From the NCBI RefSeq assembly GCF_001426945.1, contig NZ_LMFS01000001.1, forward strand, positions 2,474,609 to 2,538,608: a stretch of DNA of 64,000 nt. The letters run 5' to 3'. Position numbers and translations under genes: made by a program. Under the pieces are notes generated by a model that did not search any database, had not been told where the DNA came from, and saw only the letters and a program-made list of their open reading frames with translations. The DNA comes from Pseudolabrys sp. Root1462. Lineage in GTDB: Bacteria; Pseudomonadota; Alphaproteobacteria; Rhizobiales; Xanthobacteraceae. Below, in pieces: positions 26,090 to 36,297 of this stretch. Position 1 is the stretch's first letter, and every line of letters starts with the position of its first letter.

Positions 26090-26707
26090 ATGACCGAACC
26101 CGTCGTTCCGCTAAGCGAACTCGAGCGTGATGCGCTGGGGGAGCTTTCCAACATCGCCATGGCCAAGGCGGCGAACAGCCTGCGGCAAATGATCCAGCAC
26201 GAGGTGACGCTGGCAGTCCCCTCAATCGAAATACTGGCGAGCCACGCCGCGAGCCAGCTGGTTGCCAACCCGGCCAACCCCCGGCTGGTCGCCGTCCGTC
26301 AGGATTTTCAGGGCGCTTTTTCCGGCCAGGCGCTGCTCATCTTTCCGGAAAAGAGCAGCCTGGAACTGGTCCGCGCCGTGGTCGGCCGCCAGCTTCCGCT
26401 GGAAGATATCGTCGATCTCGAAGACGAAGCACTGGCAGAGACCGGCAATATCATTCTCAATAGCTGGATCGCGACAATCGCCAATCTGTTGAAGAGCACG
26501 CTGAAAATGTCATTGCCGGTCGTCGTCCGAGGTGACAGCCGGCACATGTTTGAAAGCGCGGTGTCCACCTACGTGCTGTTTCTGCATATCAGGTTCGATA
26601 TCCGCCAGCGCGAAATCCGCGGCTTCGTCGCGCTGCTGATGGACATACCGTCGCTCGAAGAACTGCGCGCGCTGATCGCCCGTCTCATTGCCCACATCAG
26701 CCGATAA
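26090..26707 (+). CDS. cheC: CheC-family CheY-P phosphatase (copy 2)
   Basis: A 205-residue CheC paralogue, divergent from the receptor gene. From the ATG at 26090 it aligns residue for residue with copy 1 through the first ~120 positions. The catalytic pairs fall at the same numbers, Glu18/Asn21 (DALGELSNIA) and Glu117/Asn120 (EALAETGNIILNSWIATIAN). A GTG at 26039 would add 17 residues that copy 1 lacks, so I prefer 26090. The C-terminal half has LLMDIPSLEELRALIARL, like the LLMDLPSVNALKELVNDF of copy 1. Separate transcription would allow independent control of signal decay. Confidence 0.85.
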   Translation: MTEPVVPLSELERDALGELSNIAMAKAANSLRQMIQHEVTLAVPSIEILASHAASQLVANPANPRLVAVRQDFQGAFSGQALLIFPEKSSLELVRAVVGRQLPLEDIVDLEDEALAETGNIILNSWIATIANLLKSTLKMSLPVVVRGDSRHMFESAVSTYVLFLHIRFDIRQREIRGFVALLMDIPSLEELRALIARLIAHISR

Positions 26708-26971
26708 TTGTGGCGGCGTTTCTGCTGTCTGCAGGGTATCCGGTCACCCCTGCCGTGTCGTCCCGCGTGTTTGATCAGCGAATGGAACACTCAGCGGCGC
26801 AACCGCGGCAGACGCTAAAAAATGTTACTAGACTCGCTCTTTCTAAAAGCGCAGCGTTGTTGCTGCCGGAAACGTTAGCGCAAGACGCTCGGGCTTTCGT
26901 AAAATCGATCTTAATATCGAGATACTCTCGAGCGACTCGCTCTGCATTCCATTGAGCGAAGGGGAAAGCGT

Positions 26972-27175
26972 ATGCGTGCCCTTGTCGAGCCACCGCCATC
27001 GTCGCGCTGCCAGGACTGTGGTGGCGAGTTGCGGCTCAAGCGGATCGAATCCGCCAACAGCACTCTTGATCTGGACAACGAAATTTTCGTCTGCATCAAG
27101 TGCGGCCGTGAGCAAGCAATCGCCGTGAACCATAATCACAGCGCGCGCCATACACCCGGCCCCAAGGCCGCCTAG
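26972..27175 (+). CDS. Small zinc-ribbon-like conserved hypothetical protein
   Basis: A 67-residue protein with two CxxC pairs, CQDCGGELRLKRIE near residue 13 and FVCIKCGREQ near residue 47, the layout of a small zinc ribbon. The N-terminus MRALVEPPPSSRCQDC resembles short proteins I associate with Bradyrhizobium and relatives; none has a known function. An AAGGGGAAAG stretch gives a good ribosome-binding site before the ATG. It converges with the glucan synthase gene, with only 56 bp between their ends. The 264 bp upstream hold no convincing gene; I see no EcfG-type promoter there. Confidence 0.75.
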   Translation: MRALVEPPPSSRCQDCGGELRLKRIESANSTLDLDNEIFVCIKCGREQAIAVNHNHSARHTPGPKAA

Positions 27176-27231
27176 CCGCGCCGCGATCGCAATGCCTGAC
27201 CGCGCCGCGTGGCGGATGCCTGGCAGACGCG

Positions 27232-30200
27232 TTATCCGAGGATGACGCGGATGCGATGAGTAGCGCCGTCGTCCACCAACGTGATTTGTGCGGTACCGGC
27301 CGGTAACACCTGGTCATCCAATTCCAGGCGAGCGATACCGCGGCAAACGCCAGCTTCATTGGTCACCGATATCTCATACAGGCAAGTGCGGTGCCGGAAT
27401 GCGATATCGAATTTTGGCCATGCTCGGGGAACGCACGGGTCGAACCGCAAGGTGTTGCCCTCGATGACGAACCCCAGGATCGATTCCAGGCCCGCCCGAT
27501 ACATCCATCCCGACGATCCGGTGTACCAGGTCCAGCCTCCGCGCCCGACGTGCGGCGCCACGGAATAGATATCCGCGCACACCACATACGGCTCGACTTT
27601 GTAACGCAGTGCCTCGGCCCAGGTGCGCGCGTGGTTGATTGGATTGAGGAGCGACAACAGCTCGGCCGCCTTGTCGCCGTCGCCAAGCTTGGCAAGCGCT
27701 TGCACCGACCACGTCGCCGCATGCGTATATTGACCGCCGTTCTCGCGGATGCCGGGCGGATAGCCTTTGATATAGCCAGGGTTCAGCGGGGTTTTGTCGA
27801 ACGGCGGCGTAAACAGCAGCGCCAGCCCCTCGTCACGCAAGACAAGGTTTTCGTCCGCCGCCTTCATGGCGCGCGCCGCGCGCGTTGGATCTGCTGCCCC
27901 GGAAATCACTCCCCATGACTGGGCGATGGAATCGATGCGGCACTCGCTGCTCGACGCCGAGCCGAGCGGCGTTCCGTCGTCAAAGTAGCCGCGGCGATAC
28001 CAGTCGCCGTCCCAACCCTCTCGTTCGAGAGACTCGCGCATCGCTGCCGCGTGCGTGCGCCAGATCGCCGCGCGCTCATGCTGGCCCTTCTGCTCCGCAA
28101 AACCGACGAAATTTGTAATGGTGGCGCAGAGGAACCATCCCAGCCATACGCTCTCGCCCTGCCCGCCGGCGCCGACCAGATTCATGCCGTCGTTCCAGTC
28201 GCCGCCACCGATCAACGGCAAGCCGTGCCGACCGACCGCAAGACTGCGGTCGAGCCCGCGCGCGCAGTGCTCGTAGAGCGTGGCCTTCTCATCCGACGAC
28301 ATCGGCTGGAAGAACGCGTCATGTTCATCGGCCGCCAGAAGCATTCCCTCGAGGAACGGGATTTGCTCGTCGAGAACGGACGCATCTCCGGTCGCAGTGA
28401 CGTATTGAGCCGTTGTGTAAGGCAACCACAGCAGATCGTCGGAGACCCGCGTGCGGAGGCCCTTGCCGGAGGACGGCAGCCACCAATGCTGGACGTCGCC
28501 CTCGGCAAACTGCCGTGCGGCGGCACGCAGAAGGTGCTCGCGCGTCATGCCGGGCTGCGACAGGCACAGCGCCATCCCGTCCTGCAGTTGATCGCGGAAG
28601 CCGTAGGCGCCGCTCGCCTGATAGAAGCCCGAGCGGGCCCATACGCGGCAAACGATCGTCTGATACTGCAGCCACCCGTTCAGCAGAACGTCCAGCGCGC
28701 GATCCGGCGTGCGCACCTGGACTACGCCGAGTGTCTGGTCCCAGAAACGAACAACGTTACCGAACACTTCATCGAGATCAGCGGCGCGGTAGCGTTCGGC
28801 CAGCGCCAGAGCTTCCGCTGCGGTTGCGGCCTCGCCGAGCAAGAATACAACTTCGACTTCGCCGTTCGCCGGAATCTCGACTGCGGTCTGCTGGACGCCG
28901 CACGGGTCGAGGCCAGCGCCGACCCGGTTGGACAGAGGATCTTGCTTGGCCAGCGCCGCGGGCAAGACAGGGCTCCCGTTGCGGCCGATGAACTCGGTAC
29001 GATCGCCAGACCAAGAGCTCTGCCTTCCGCCCATATCGGCAAAGGCCACCCGTGAGCCGAATTCCATGCGCCATGGATTGCGCGCGAGCATTACCGAAGT
29101 TTTCGGATCGACCTCGGTGACGACATAGGGTGCGCAAGTCGCCCGCGACGGTCCGAGCACCCACTCGACGTAGGCCGATATCGACAGCCGCCGGCGCCGG
29201 CCCGAGACGTTCTTGATCTTCAGTCTGGAAATCTTGACGGAATCGTCGAGCGGCACAAACTGCAGAAGATCGAGCGAGATTCCGTGCGACTTATGTTCGA
29301 AACGGCTATAGCCCCACCCGTGCCGGGCAGTGTAGCGCGACGCGTCGTCGCGAATGGGTAGAGCGGTCGCGGTCCAAACCTCGCCGTTGTCATCGTCGCG
29401 CACATAAATGCATTCACTGGGGCTGTCGCATACCGGATCGTTCGAGCGCGGCGTCAGTTGGTTCTCGCGGCTGTTGACCGACCAGGTGTACCCGCTGCCT
29501 TCGGCGGAGACGTGGAAGCCGAACGAGGGATTGGCAATGACGTTCACCCACGGCGCGGGCGTTTCCCGATCGCCGTCCAGGATGATTACGTATTCCCGTC
29601 CATCGCGATCAAATCCGCCGACTCCGTTGAAGAACTCGAGCGGCGGCGGCGCAACGAATTCGGCGGGCGCCACGCTTCGCGGCGTCAGGCGCGGCGGTTC
29701 GGCGGCCGGCCCCAGCTCCGGCAAACGCTTGACCTGCTCGGCCAGGCTGCCGCGCCGGCCCACGATAACCACGCGCGCCACCGTCAGAAGCAGGTTTCGC
29801 ACCTCATCCGACAACACGTCAGCGCGCAGCAGGAACAGGGTTCCTTTCTCCCGCTCCGAGGTCCGCACGTTTACCCGAACGATCAACTCCAGTGCCGATT
29901 GCAGGTCCTGGACGTAAGAAGTGCTTCTCTCGTTGATGATCACCAGATCGACGGCGAGCTGTTTCGTCCGCCAGTAATGTTGCGCCCGGATCAACTGGCG
30001 CACGGTCTCCAAGTGATCGGCGTCATCAATCCGGCACAGCACAATCGGCTGATCGCCGGAAATCCCGTGTTGCCAAAGCGCCGACGGTCCGAGACTGTTG
30101 CGTTTCAGGATCTCCGAGGACGGCCGCAACGTCGAGTCGGAGTACAGAATACGGTTCGCAATGCGCTGAAACAGGTGCGCTTCATCCGGTGTGATCCCGA

Positions 30201-33200
30201 CATGGTGAAGCTGAACCTGCGCCTGCGTCCACGCCAGCGTGGCGGCGCGTTCGAACGCCGCCACATCGTGGTGCTTGTCGACGAGGCTGACAACATTATC
30301 CCGTGAGCCCGCGACCAGCGTCCAGAATGAAACGCGCACGGTCGCACCGGGCCTGATGGTCACGCGGCGGCGGATGCTGAAGATCGGGTCGAGGACCGTT
30401 CCGACGGTGTTGGATAGCGATTGACCACTTCTCATGGCGACCGGAGAACGGACAGTGTTCCCCCGTCCGAGGAAGCGCGCCCGGTCGGTCTCAAATTGCA
30501 GCTCGTCGGTGGCATTACCTTCGGCAACCGCCAGATGGGCCGCCCATATTTCCGGTTCCGTCGGCGAACGCCTCCGCCGGGTCGCCAGAAGGGCGCCCAT
30601 TTCGGGCACGAACTCGGTTTGCACGAAAAGCTTGGAGAATGCCGGATGCGCGGCATCATCGCCTGGGCGCGCCAGGACGATTTCCGAATAGGAAGTCACC
30701 TCGATCTCGCGCGTCCGCAGGCCATAATTCGTGATCGAGACGCGCCTGACCTCACCGTCATCCTCCGGCGAGACGATGACGTCGAGCGTCGTCGTCAAGG
30801 CGCCGTCCCGACGCTTAATCTCGGCGCGATCTTCCGAAAAGACGACCTCGTAGCTGTCCGGCTTGGCGCCACTCGGTTGATAGCCAGCCGACCATACGGC
30901 CCCGCTATCGACATCCCTAAGGTAGATATATGACCCCCAGGGGTCACAGGTGACATCTTCCTGCCAGCGCGATACCCCGAGCTGCTCCCAGCGGCTGTAC
31001 CCTGCCCCAGCGGCCGTCAACATGACGGCGTAGCGGCCGTTCGACAAAAGATGACTGCGCGGAACGCGATCGTGCGGCGAGCGAAAGCGGCGCAGCATGG
31101 GGGGCACCAGTTCGCGCACCAGTGTCACCTGGTTCACTTCCTCGGCGCGGACCCATTTGACCGCAACGTCGCGCGGCGGCCTCTCCTGCAACAACAGCTC
31201 TGTCGCCTGCACGATTGGACTGGCATGAAAGCGCGAGCGCATCGCGCCGCCGCCCAGCGTGTTGGCGATCGCAACCAGGCTCATCCCCTGATGATGGGCC
31301 ATATAGGCGCGCACGACCGCAACGCTCTTGCCTTCCGGGGTTCGCCCCGGTGTGTAGTCCAGCGCCTCATACCAACCGTAACGCCCCGAGCCGCCCGCCT
31401 CCGCCAACCGCGACAAGTTTTGGACCGCAGCCAACGGGGCAACCATCGACGCAAGCATGGTGGCATAGGGGGCAACGACGACGTTTTCGCTAAGGCCACG
31501 CTTGAGCCCGAGACCCGGGACCCCGAAATTGGAGTACTGGTAGGTGAGCTCCAGATCACGGAAGTTATAAGCGGACTCGGAAATTCCCCACGGGACGCCT
31601 CGTTGCGCGCCGTATTCGATCTGCCGGCTGACAATCAGCTTGGCGGTTTGCTGCAGCAAGCTCCCCGCCGGCTCGCGCATTACCAATTCCGGCATCAGAT
31701 ACTCGAACATCGAGCCCGACCACGAAATCAGGGCGGAGCCACGACCAATCGGAGTCACCGCTCGTCCCAACTTGAACCAGTGCTTTGGCGCAATGTCGCC
31801 TTTGGCGATGGCAATGAAGCTCGCCAGGCGCGCCTCGGACGCCAGCAAATCGTAGCAGCTTGGGTCGAGCGTCCCCTCGGCACATTGGAACCCGATCGAC
31901 AGCAACTGCCTGGGCCGGTCGAGCAAGAAATCGAATTGCATCTCGTCGAACATCGCGGCGGCAATTCGGTCGATGTTTTCAATTCTCTCGACAAGTGCCT
32001 GTGCGGCAAGCGCAGTCGGGGCCGCCACCGTGCGCGGGCCAGGCCCGGCCTCGTCTGCGATGCCGTCGGCGCTGCGGCCGTGGGCTAACGTAGAAACGTG
32101 ATCGGCCAGATCGATCAGCGTCGGCGCGGTTAGAACAGCTCGGTCAATGTCAGCGCGTTCGCCCCGAGCGAACAAGCTATCGACGTCGCGTTGATGACAC
32201 TGAACCGAGGATGCCACCACCTCGGCCCAGGTGACGACATCGCTTGAGCCAGCAACATCGTTGAAACGCTCCTCAAAAAGCGCCCGCGCAAATTTGGGAA
32301 GCTCTGCGGCCTTTTCCTTCAGCTCCGCCAATCGCGCAGCATGCTCAGCGAGCGACGCTGCCGGTCCCCTCAGGGACACTTCACACGAATTCAGCGCGTT
32401 GTAGAGCTGATTGCGAGCGGCCTCCGACATGCGGCGATCGCCGCTGAGGGCATCCAGTGCGTTCCGAGTTATCTTGACGGCGTCGGCGATCCCCGCCAGC
32501 GCCTCCGGGCGGGAGACGGGCGCCGCCAGCAACTCACGACAAGCACTCCGAAGTGTAATCAGATGGCCGGCAAGATTGCCGCTATCGACCGACGACACAT
32601 ACCTGGGATCGAGTGGCCGAAGATCGCGTGTGTCATACCAATTGTAGAAATGGCCGCGGAATCGTTCCAGACGATTCATCGCGGACATCGTTTGTTCCAG
32701 CCGGGCGACCGTCGACGTCAGGCCCAACCAGCCGAAGTCGCGGGCAGCAAGGATGGAGATAAGATAGAGCCCGAGATTGGTCGGAGAAGTGCGGTGCGCG
32801 ACGACCGGATGAGGATCTTCCTGGAAATTGTCGGGAGGAAGCCAATTGTCTTCCGCCGTCACGAATGTCTCAAAGAAATGCCACGTGCGCCGTGCGGTCA
32901 GGCGCAGACTTTCGGCCTCGGCGTCCGACAGTTCGCTCAGGTCCGGGCTTGGCGTCCGACTTGCCCACCAGGCGATGGCGGGCGACAACATCCAGGCGCC
33001 CAGCAACGGACCGGCGATCAACCAGACCCCTGGCGGCGACCACAGCGCGGCAAGCGCGCCGCATACGGCCAATATGACGGCACCGAACATCCGCCGGTAG
33101 AACCCGGCGAGATCGAGTTCTTTATTGGAGCTGACAGCCGCCGCGGTCATCCATTCCAGCAATTGTCGCCGCCGATATAGCCTCGACAGTGTGCGAACGA

Positions 33201-35934
33201 TTGCATCGACCATCAGCCAGGCTTGATGCGCGAGAAATGCCACCTCGAGGCCGAACTGGAGCGACGCGACGCCCAATTCCAAACGGAATGCGCGGAAGTG
33301 ACTGCCGGCCGTAACTCCGGAACTACGCGGCATGACCCGGGCGATGAGCGGCAGGAACGCCGATATCGCATAGGGCAGAAGGACGAAGCCGGTCCAAAGC
33401 CAGGCCGATTCCGGAGCCAACAGGATCCAACCGGCTACGAGAGCAAGATAACTCGCTGGCGCCGACAGGGAGCGGCGGAGATTATCGAGAAGCTTCCAAC
33501 GCCCCAGTGGCGAAATTTCCGTTCGGCTAAGCGTGCCGGCCGCCCTCCCGAAGGTCCAGGGAAGCAATTGCCAGTCGCCGCGCGCCCACCGGTGCTGGCG
33601 AGCCGCTGCGACGTCGTACCGCGACGGATAATCCTCAAAGACCTCTACATCGGTGACCAGTCCGGCGCGAGCAAAGATGCCTTCCAGCAGGTCATGGCTA
33701 AGAACGCTGTTGTCCGCGATCCGGCCAGCGAGAGCGGCCTCGAAAGCATCCACATCGTAAATGCCCTTGCCGCTGTAGGAGCCTTCCTCGAACAGATCCT
33801 GATAGACGTCGGATACGGCCGCGGCGTATGGGTCGATACCCGTCGGGCTCGAGAAGACGCGTTGATAAAGCGAACCGTCCTGCACGGTGGGAAGCGAAGG
33901 AGTGACGCGCGGCTGCAAGACGCCATAGCCCTCCACCACACGCTGGGATGCGGGGTCGACCCTCGGCCGATTGAGCGGGTGCGCCATTTTGCCGATCAGG
34001 CGTTTGGCTGCTCCAATCGGCAGCCGCGTGTCCGAATCCAGGGTGATGACGTAGCGCACGCCCGCCGGCACCGGCAGTTCGTCGCCGATCGCCACAAACG
34101 TGGTGCCGGTCGCGCCCCGCAGCAGCCGATTCAACTCATGCAGTTTTCCGCGCTTGCGTTCCCAGCCGATCCATTTGCCCTGGCCTTCGCTCCAAACCCG
34201 CCGGCGGTGGAACAAGAAGAAACGCGGTCCGTCTGCGGCCGGACCGTACTCGCGATTGAGCCGGGCGACGCCCTCGATCGCCGCACCCAGAAGCGCATCG
34301 TCGCCTTCGACTTCCTCAGTATCGGCATCCACCCAGTCGGAAAGCAGAGCAAAACGAATATCGCCGTCCGGACTTGCGAGATAGTGGATCTCCAAGCGCT
34401 CAATCAGCTCATCGACCGTTGCGCTGTTGGTCAGCAGCGTCGGCATGACGACGATCGTGCGAAGGTCGCTGGACACACCGTCGCGAAGCTCAAGGCCAGG
34501 AAGCGGCGCAGGACCGAATTGATTGGCCACGGCACGGTTCACCAGCACGATCGCGGCATCGATGGCAACCAGAATGCCCGGAACCGCGAGCGCCACGATG
34601 GACCATCCGGCGACATCTCCGCCGACGGCGAGCAATGCCAGTACCAGAAGCGCCGCGGAAGCGGCCGCGACAACACCGAGATAACCCGAAATGCCCAGGA
34701 CCGCGTTCGCCCGGATCAGCCAGTCTTTCAGGGGCGCGCGAAAGCCAAGTTTCGCTTCGAATTCACGGCGCCCTTGCCCGATCAGGGAATACCCCGGATC
34801 GCGCTGGCGCGGATCGAGCTCCGCCGCCCCGGCAAGTTGGTCGGGCTCGGCGCGCTTTCCGATGAGGACGGCAGCTCGCGCGACTTCAATTTCCGAATGA
34901 ATCGACCCGCGGGCCAGCTCTTCGATGGCGCGCCGATACCGATCACGCGTCGCGAAATCCATGCTGGCGAAATCGCTGCCGGCCCGCAGTTCCTCATCGA
35001 CCAGACTGACGCTCTCGAAGAACTCGGCCCAATCCAGCTCGGATATGTGCCGCATGCTGGTGACGATGTTACGCACGGTGACGTTCGCCGCACCCTGCCT
35101 GCGGTGCTCCTCGCGCACGATCTCGTCCGCATTGGTGCCCAGCGCACTCAGCCGCTCGTCCAGCCACCGGAGGGCCGGCGTCGAAACCGGGTCTTCATCG
35201 CGCAGCCTTTGCACGAGTTGAACCACGAAGGATCGCGGCAACGGTCCGTTTTCGTAGGGTCGCAGGGCCGCGGTCGCCGCTGCCTGCGACCTGCCTTTCG
35301 GGCTGAGCAGGAGATCGGCCAGCGCATCGGCAGCGTCACGCGCGGCCTGACTGCCGACGATCGTTTCCGCCACACGGCGCAGATTTTCGACAAGCACGAC
35401 ACGGAGCGTGATCGCCAGAGCCCATAGCTCGCCGATCGTCAGCAACTGCGAACGCTGATACGCCATCACGAAGCGTCGAAGCATCTCGGCTTCAAAGCGG
35501 CTGTCGGTGTGCGCAACGAAGGCCCAGGCGATCTCGAAGATACGTGGATAGCCGGCAAACGGGCCCTCGATCAGCTTTGGGAGCTGCCGGTAATAGCTCG
35601 CCGGGAGATCGGTGCGGATCTCGCGGATTTGGTCTTCGGCAAGATGGAAATTGTCGATCAGCCATTCGGCTGCCGGCGTTATGGGCCGTTTGGCGGCAAT
35701 CGCAGCCGCAATCAGCCGATAGGCGGCAAGGAGCGCTTCATCGTTTTCCTGAACGCGTCTTTTAAGAGGCTTTCCTCGCTCCGGACGCGAACTGACCGAC
35801 TGGGCCGCCGCAAGACTCTCTGCGTGCTGCTCAAGGCGCTCGATGCTGAAAAGCTCTTCACGGATTGTCTCTTCGTCAGCCCATGGCGGGGCCGACGTCA
35901 TCGTGAGGAGAATTCGCGAAATGAAACTGTTCAA
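27232..35934 (-). CDS. ndvB: Cyclic beta-1,2-glucan synthase
   Basis: A 2,900-residue inner-membrane enzyme, the usual size for NdvB/Cgs. It starts, elongates and cyclises beta-1,2-glucan from UDP-glucose; the periplasmic product matters for osmotic adaptation and host interaction in rhizobia. Membrane helices begin near residue 410 (LGVVAAASAALLVLALLAVG). The GT84 domain has LDSDTRLPIGAAKRL (~630) and the QHRWARGDWQLLPW motif (~780). More helices follow (~830-1000). The C-terminal ~1,500 residues include glucoamylase-like and GH94 phosphorylase parts with GGGDWNDGMN (~2575), which sets chain length. A TTG at 35934 with GAGGT 5 bp upstream and an ATG at 35901 are the two possible starts; the ATG lacks a good site. 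No ndvA-type exporter is beside it. Confidence 0.96.
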   Translation of the reverse strand: MNSFISRILLTMTSAPPWADEETIREELFSIERLEQHAESLAAAQSVSSRPERGKPLKRRVQENDEALLAAYRLIAAAIAAKRPITPAAEWLIDNFHLAEDQIREIRTDLPASYYRQLPKLIEGPFAGYPRIFEIAWAFVAHTDSRFEAEMLRRFVMAYQRSQLLTIGELWALAITLRVVLVENLRRVAETIVGSQAARDAADALADLLLSPKGRSQAAATAALRPYENGPLPRSFVVQLVQRLRDEDPVSTPALRWLDERLSALGTNADEIVREEHRRQGAANVTVRNIVTSMRHISELDWAEFFESVSLVDEELRAGSDFASMDFATRDRYRRAIEELARGSIHSEIEVARAAVLIGKRAEPDQLAGAAELDPRQRDPGYSLIGQGRREFEAKLGFRAPLKDWLIRANAVLGISGYLGVVAAASAALLVLALLAVGGDVAGWSIVALAVPGILVAIDAAIVLVNRAVANQFGPAPLPGLELRDGVSSDLRTIVVMPTLLTNSATVDELIERLEIHYLASPDGDIRFALLSDWVDADTEEVEGDDALLGAAIEGVARLNREYGPAADGPRFFLFHRRRVWSEGQGKWIGWERKRGKLHELNRLLRGATGTTFVAIGDELPVPAGVRYVITLDSDTRLPIGAAKRLIGKMAHPLNRPRVDPASQRVVEGYGVLQPRVTPSLPTVQDGSLYQRVFSSPTGIDPYAAAVSDVYQDLFEEGSYSGKGIYDVDAFEAALAGRIADNSVLSHDLLEGIFARAGLVTDVEVFEDYPSRYDVAAARQHRWARGDWQLLPWTFGRAAGTLSRTEISPLGRWKLLDNLRRSLSAPASYLALVAGWILLAPESAWLWTGFVLLPYAISAFLPLIARVMPRSSGVTAGSHFRAFRLELGVASLQFGLEVAFLAHQAWLMVDAIVRTLSRLYRRRQLLEWMTAAAVSSNKELDLAGFYRRMFGAVILAVCGALAALWSPPGVWLIAGPLLGAWMLSPAIAWWASRTPSPDLSELSDAEAESLRLTARRTWHFFETFVTAEDNWLPPDNFQEDPHPVVAHRTSPTNLGLYLISILAARDFGWLGLTSTVARLEQTMSAMNRLERFRGHFYNWYDTRDLRPLDPRYVSSVDSGNLAGHLITLRSACRELLAAPVSRPEALAGIADAVKITRNALDALSGDRRMSEAARNQLYNALNSCEVSLRGPAASLAEHAARLAELKEKAAELPKFARALFEERFNDVAGSSDVVTWAEVVASSVQCHQRDVDSLFARGERADIDRAVLTAPTLIDLADHVSTLAHGRSADGIADEAGPGPRTVAAPTALAAQALVERIENIDRIAAAMFDEMQFDFLLDRPRQLLSIGFQCAEGTLDPSCYDLLASEARLASFIAIAKGDIAPKHWFKLGRAVTPIGRGSALISWSGSMFEYLMPELVMREPAGSLLQQTAKLIVSRQIEYGAQRGVPWGISESAYNFRDLELTYQYSNFGVPGLGLKRGLSENVVVAPYATMLASMVAPLAAVQNLSRLAEAGGSGRYGWYEALDYTPGRTPEGKSVAVVRAYMAHHQGMSLVAIANTLGGGAMRSRFHASPIVQATELLLQERPPRDVAVKWVRAEEVNQVTLVRELVPPMLRRFRSPHDRVPRSHLLSNGRYAVMLTAAGAGYSRWEQLGVSRWQEDVTCDPWGSYIYLRDVDSGAVWSAGYQPSGAKPDSYEVVFSEDRAEIKRRDGALTTTLDVIVSPEDDGEVRRVSITNYGLRTREIEVTSYSEIVLARPGDDAAHPAFSKLFVQTEFVPEMGALLATRRRRSPTEPEIWAAHLAVAEGNATDELQFETDRARFLGRGNTVRSPVAMRSGQSLSNTVGTVLDPIFSIRRRVTIRPGATVRVSFWTLVAGSRDNVVSLVDKHHDVAAFERAATLAWTQAQVQLHHVGITPDEAHLFQRIANRILYSDSTLRPSSEILKRNSLGPSALWQHGISGDQPIVLCRIDDADHLETVRQLIRAQHYWRTKQLAVDLVIINERSTSYVQDLQSALELIVRVNVRTSEREKGTLFLLRADVLSDEVRNLLLTVARVVIVGRRGSLAEQVKRLPELGPAAEPPRLTPRSVAPAEFVAPPPLEFFNGVGGFDRDGREYVIILDGDRETPAPWVNVIANPSFGFHVSAEGSGYTWSVNSRENQLTPRSNDPVCDSPSECIYVRDDDNGEVWTATALPIRDDASRYTARHGWGYSRFEHKSHGISLDLLQFVPLDDSVKISRLKIKNVSGRRRRLSISAYVEWVLGPSRATCAPYVVTEVDPKTSVMLARNPWRMEFGSRVAFADMGGRQSSWSGDRTEFIGRNGSPVLPAALAKQDPLSNRVGAGLDPCGVQQTAVEIPANGEVEVVFLLGEAATAAEALALAERYRAADLDEVFGNVVRFWDQTLGVVQVRTPDRALDVLLNGWLQYQTIVCRVWARSGFYQASGAYGFRDQLQDGMALCLSQPGMTREHLLRAAARQFAEGDVQHWWLPSSGKGLRTRVSDDLLWLPYTTAQYVTATGDASVLDEQIPFLEGMLLAADEHDAFFQPMSSDEKATLYEHCARGLDRSLAVGRHGLPLIGGGDWNDGMNLVGAGGQGESVWLGWFLCATITNFVGFAEQKGQHERAAIWRTHAAAMRESLEREGWDGDWYRRGYFDDGTPLGSASSSECRIDSIAQSWGVISGAADPTRAARAMKAADENLVLRDEGLALLFTPPFDKTPLNPGYIKGYPPGIRENGGQYTHAATWSVQALAKLGDGDKAAELLSLLNPINHARTWAEALRYKVEPYVVCADIYSVAPHVGRGGWTWYTGSSGWMYRAGLESILGFVIEGNTLRFDPCVPRAWPKFDIAFRHRTCLYEISVTNEAGVCRGIARLELDDQVLPAGTAQITLVDDGATHRIRVILG

Positions 35935-36297
35935 TGATACCTCGAAACCTCGGAAACGAGCACGAGGGGAATTGAAAGATAGGGGTCAGTCGGCGAATGC
36001 TGAAGTTCCCTAAGTCTGTTTGCGCATGACGCTGAGACGCCATCCTGCCACGACAGCAATGCAACTGTCGCGCTTCGCAATCGCTAATCTAATATTGTCC
36101 GGTACAGGAATACGCCCGATCCGACGCGCCGATGGCGCGCCCGGTACGTACTTAGCAAACAAGATAGCGCTCCGATCGGCTTGCCCGCGCCATGACCGAG
36201 CTTAAGGAACCGGCCGCGGGAACATATGGCGCTGCCCCGGAACCTGTGGGTCGATCTTTACAACGATGGGCTTGAGATAGCTAGCCGAGCCCGAGCT
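35935..36297. other. 363-bp intergenic region upstream of the glucan synthase
   Basis: It lies between the glucan synthase start and the LivF stop, so it must hold the synthase promoter and the end of the Liv operon. It contains an AT-rich patch near 36085-36100 and a weak hairpin (GCGCC-GAT-GGCGC, 36126-36138). I cannot name a convincing promoter. GGAAC occurs at 36206, but no GTT follows at the EcfG spacing. Confidence 0.5.

Noticed and set aside
26710-26955. 81-residue open frame on + after the second CheC
   Set aside because: No good ribosome-binding site, no domain, and it ends within the promoter region of the zinc-ribbon gene.
33223-35427. 734-residue open frame on + inside the glucan synthase
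   Set aside because: It is antisense to a conserved region of the synthase. The translation is rich in Arg, Asp, Gln and His with no domain, as expected from the reverse strand of GC-rich coding DNA.
36206-36230. GGAAC at 36206 as another EcfG promoter
   Set aside because: No GTT lies 16-17 bp downstream, and the next gene on + is 7 kb away.
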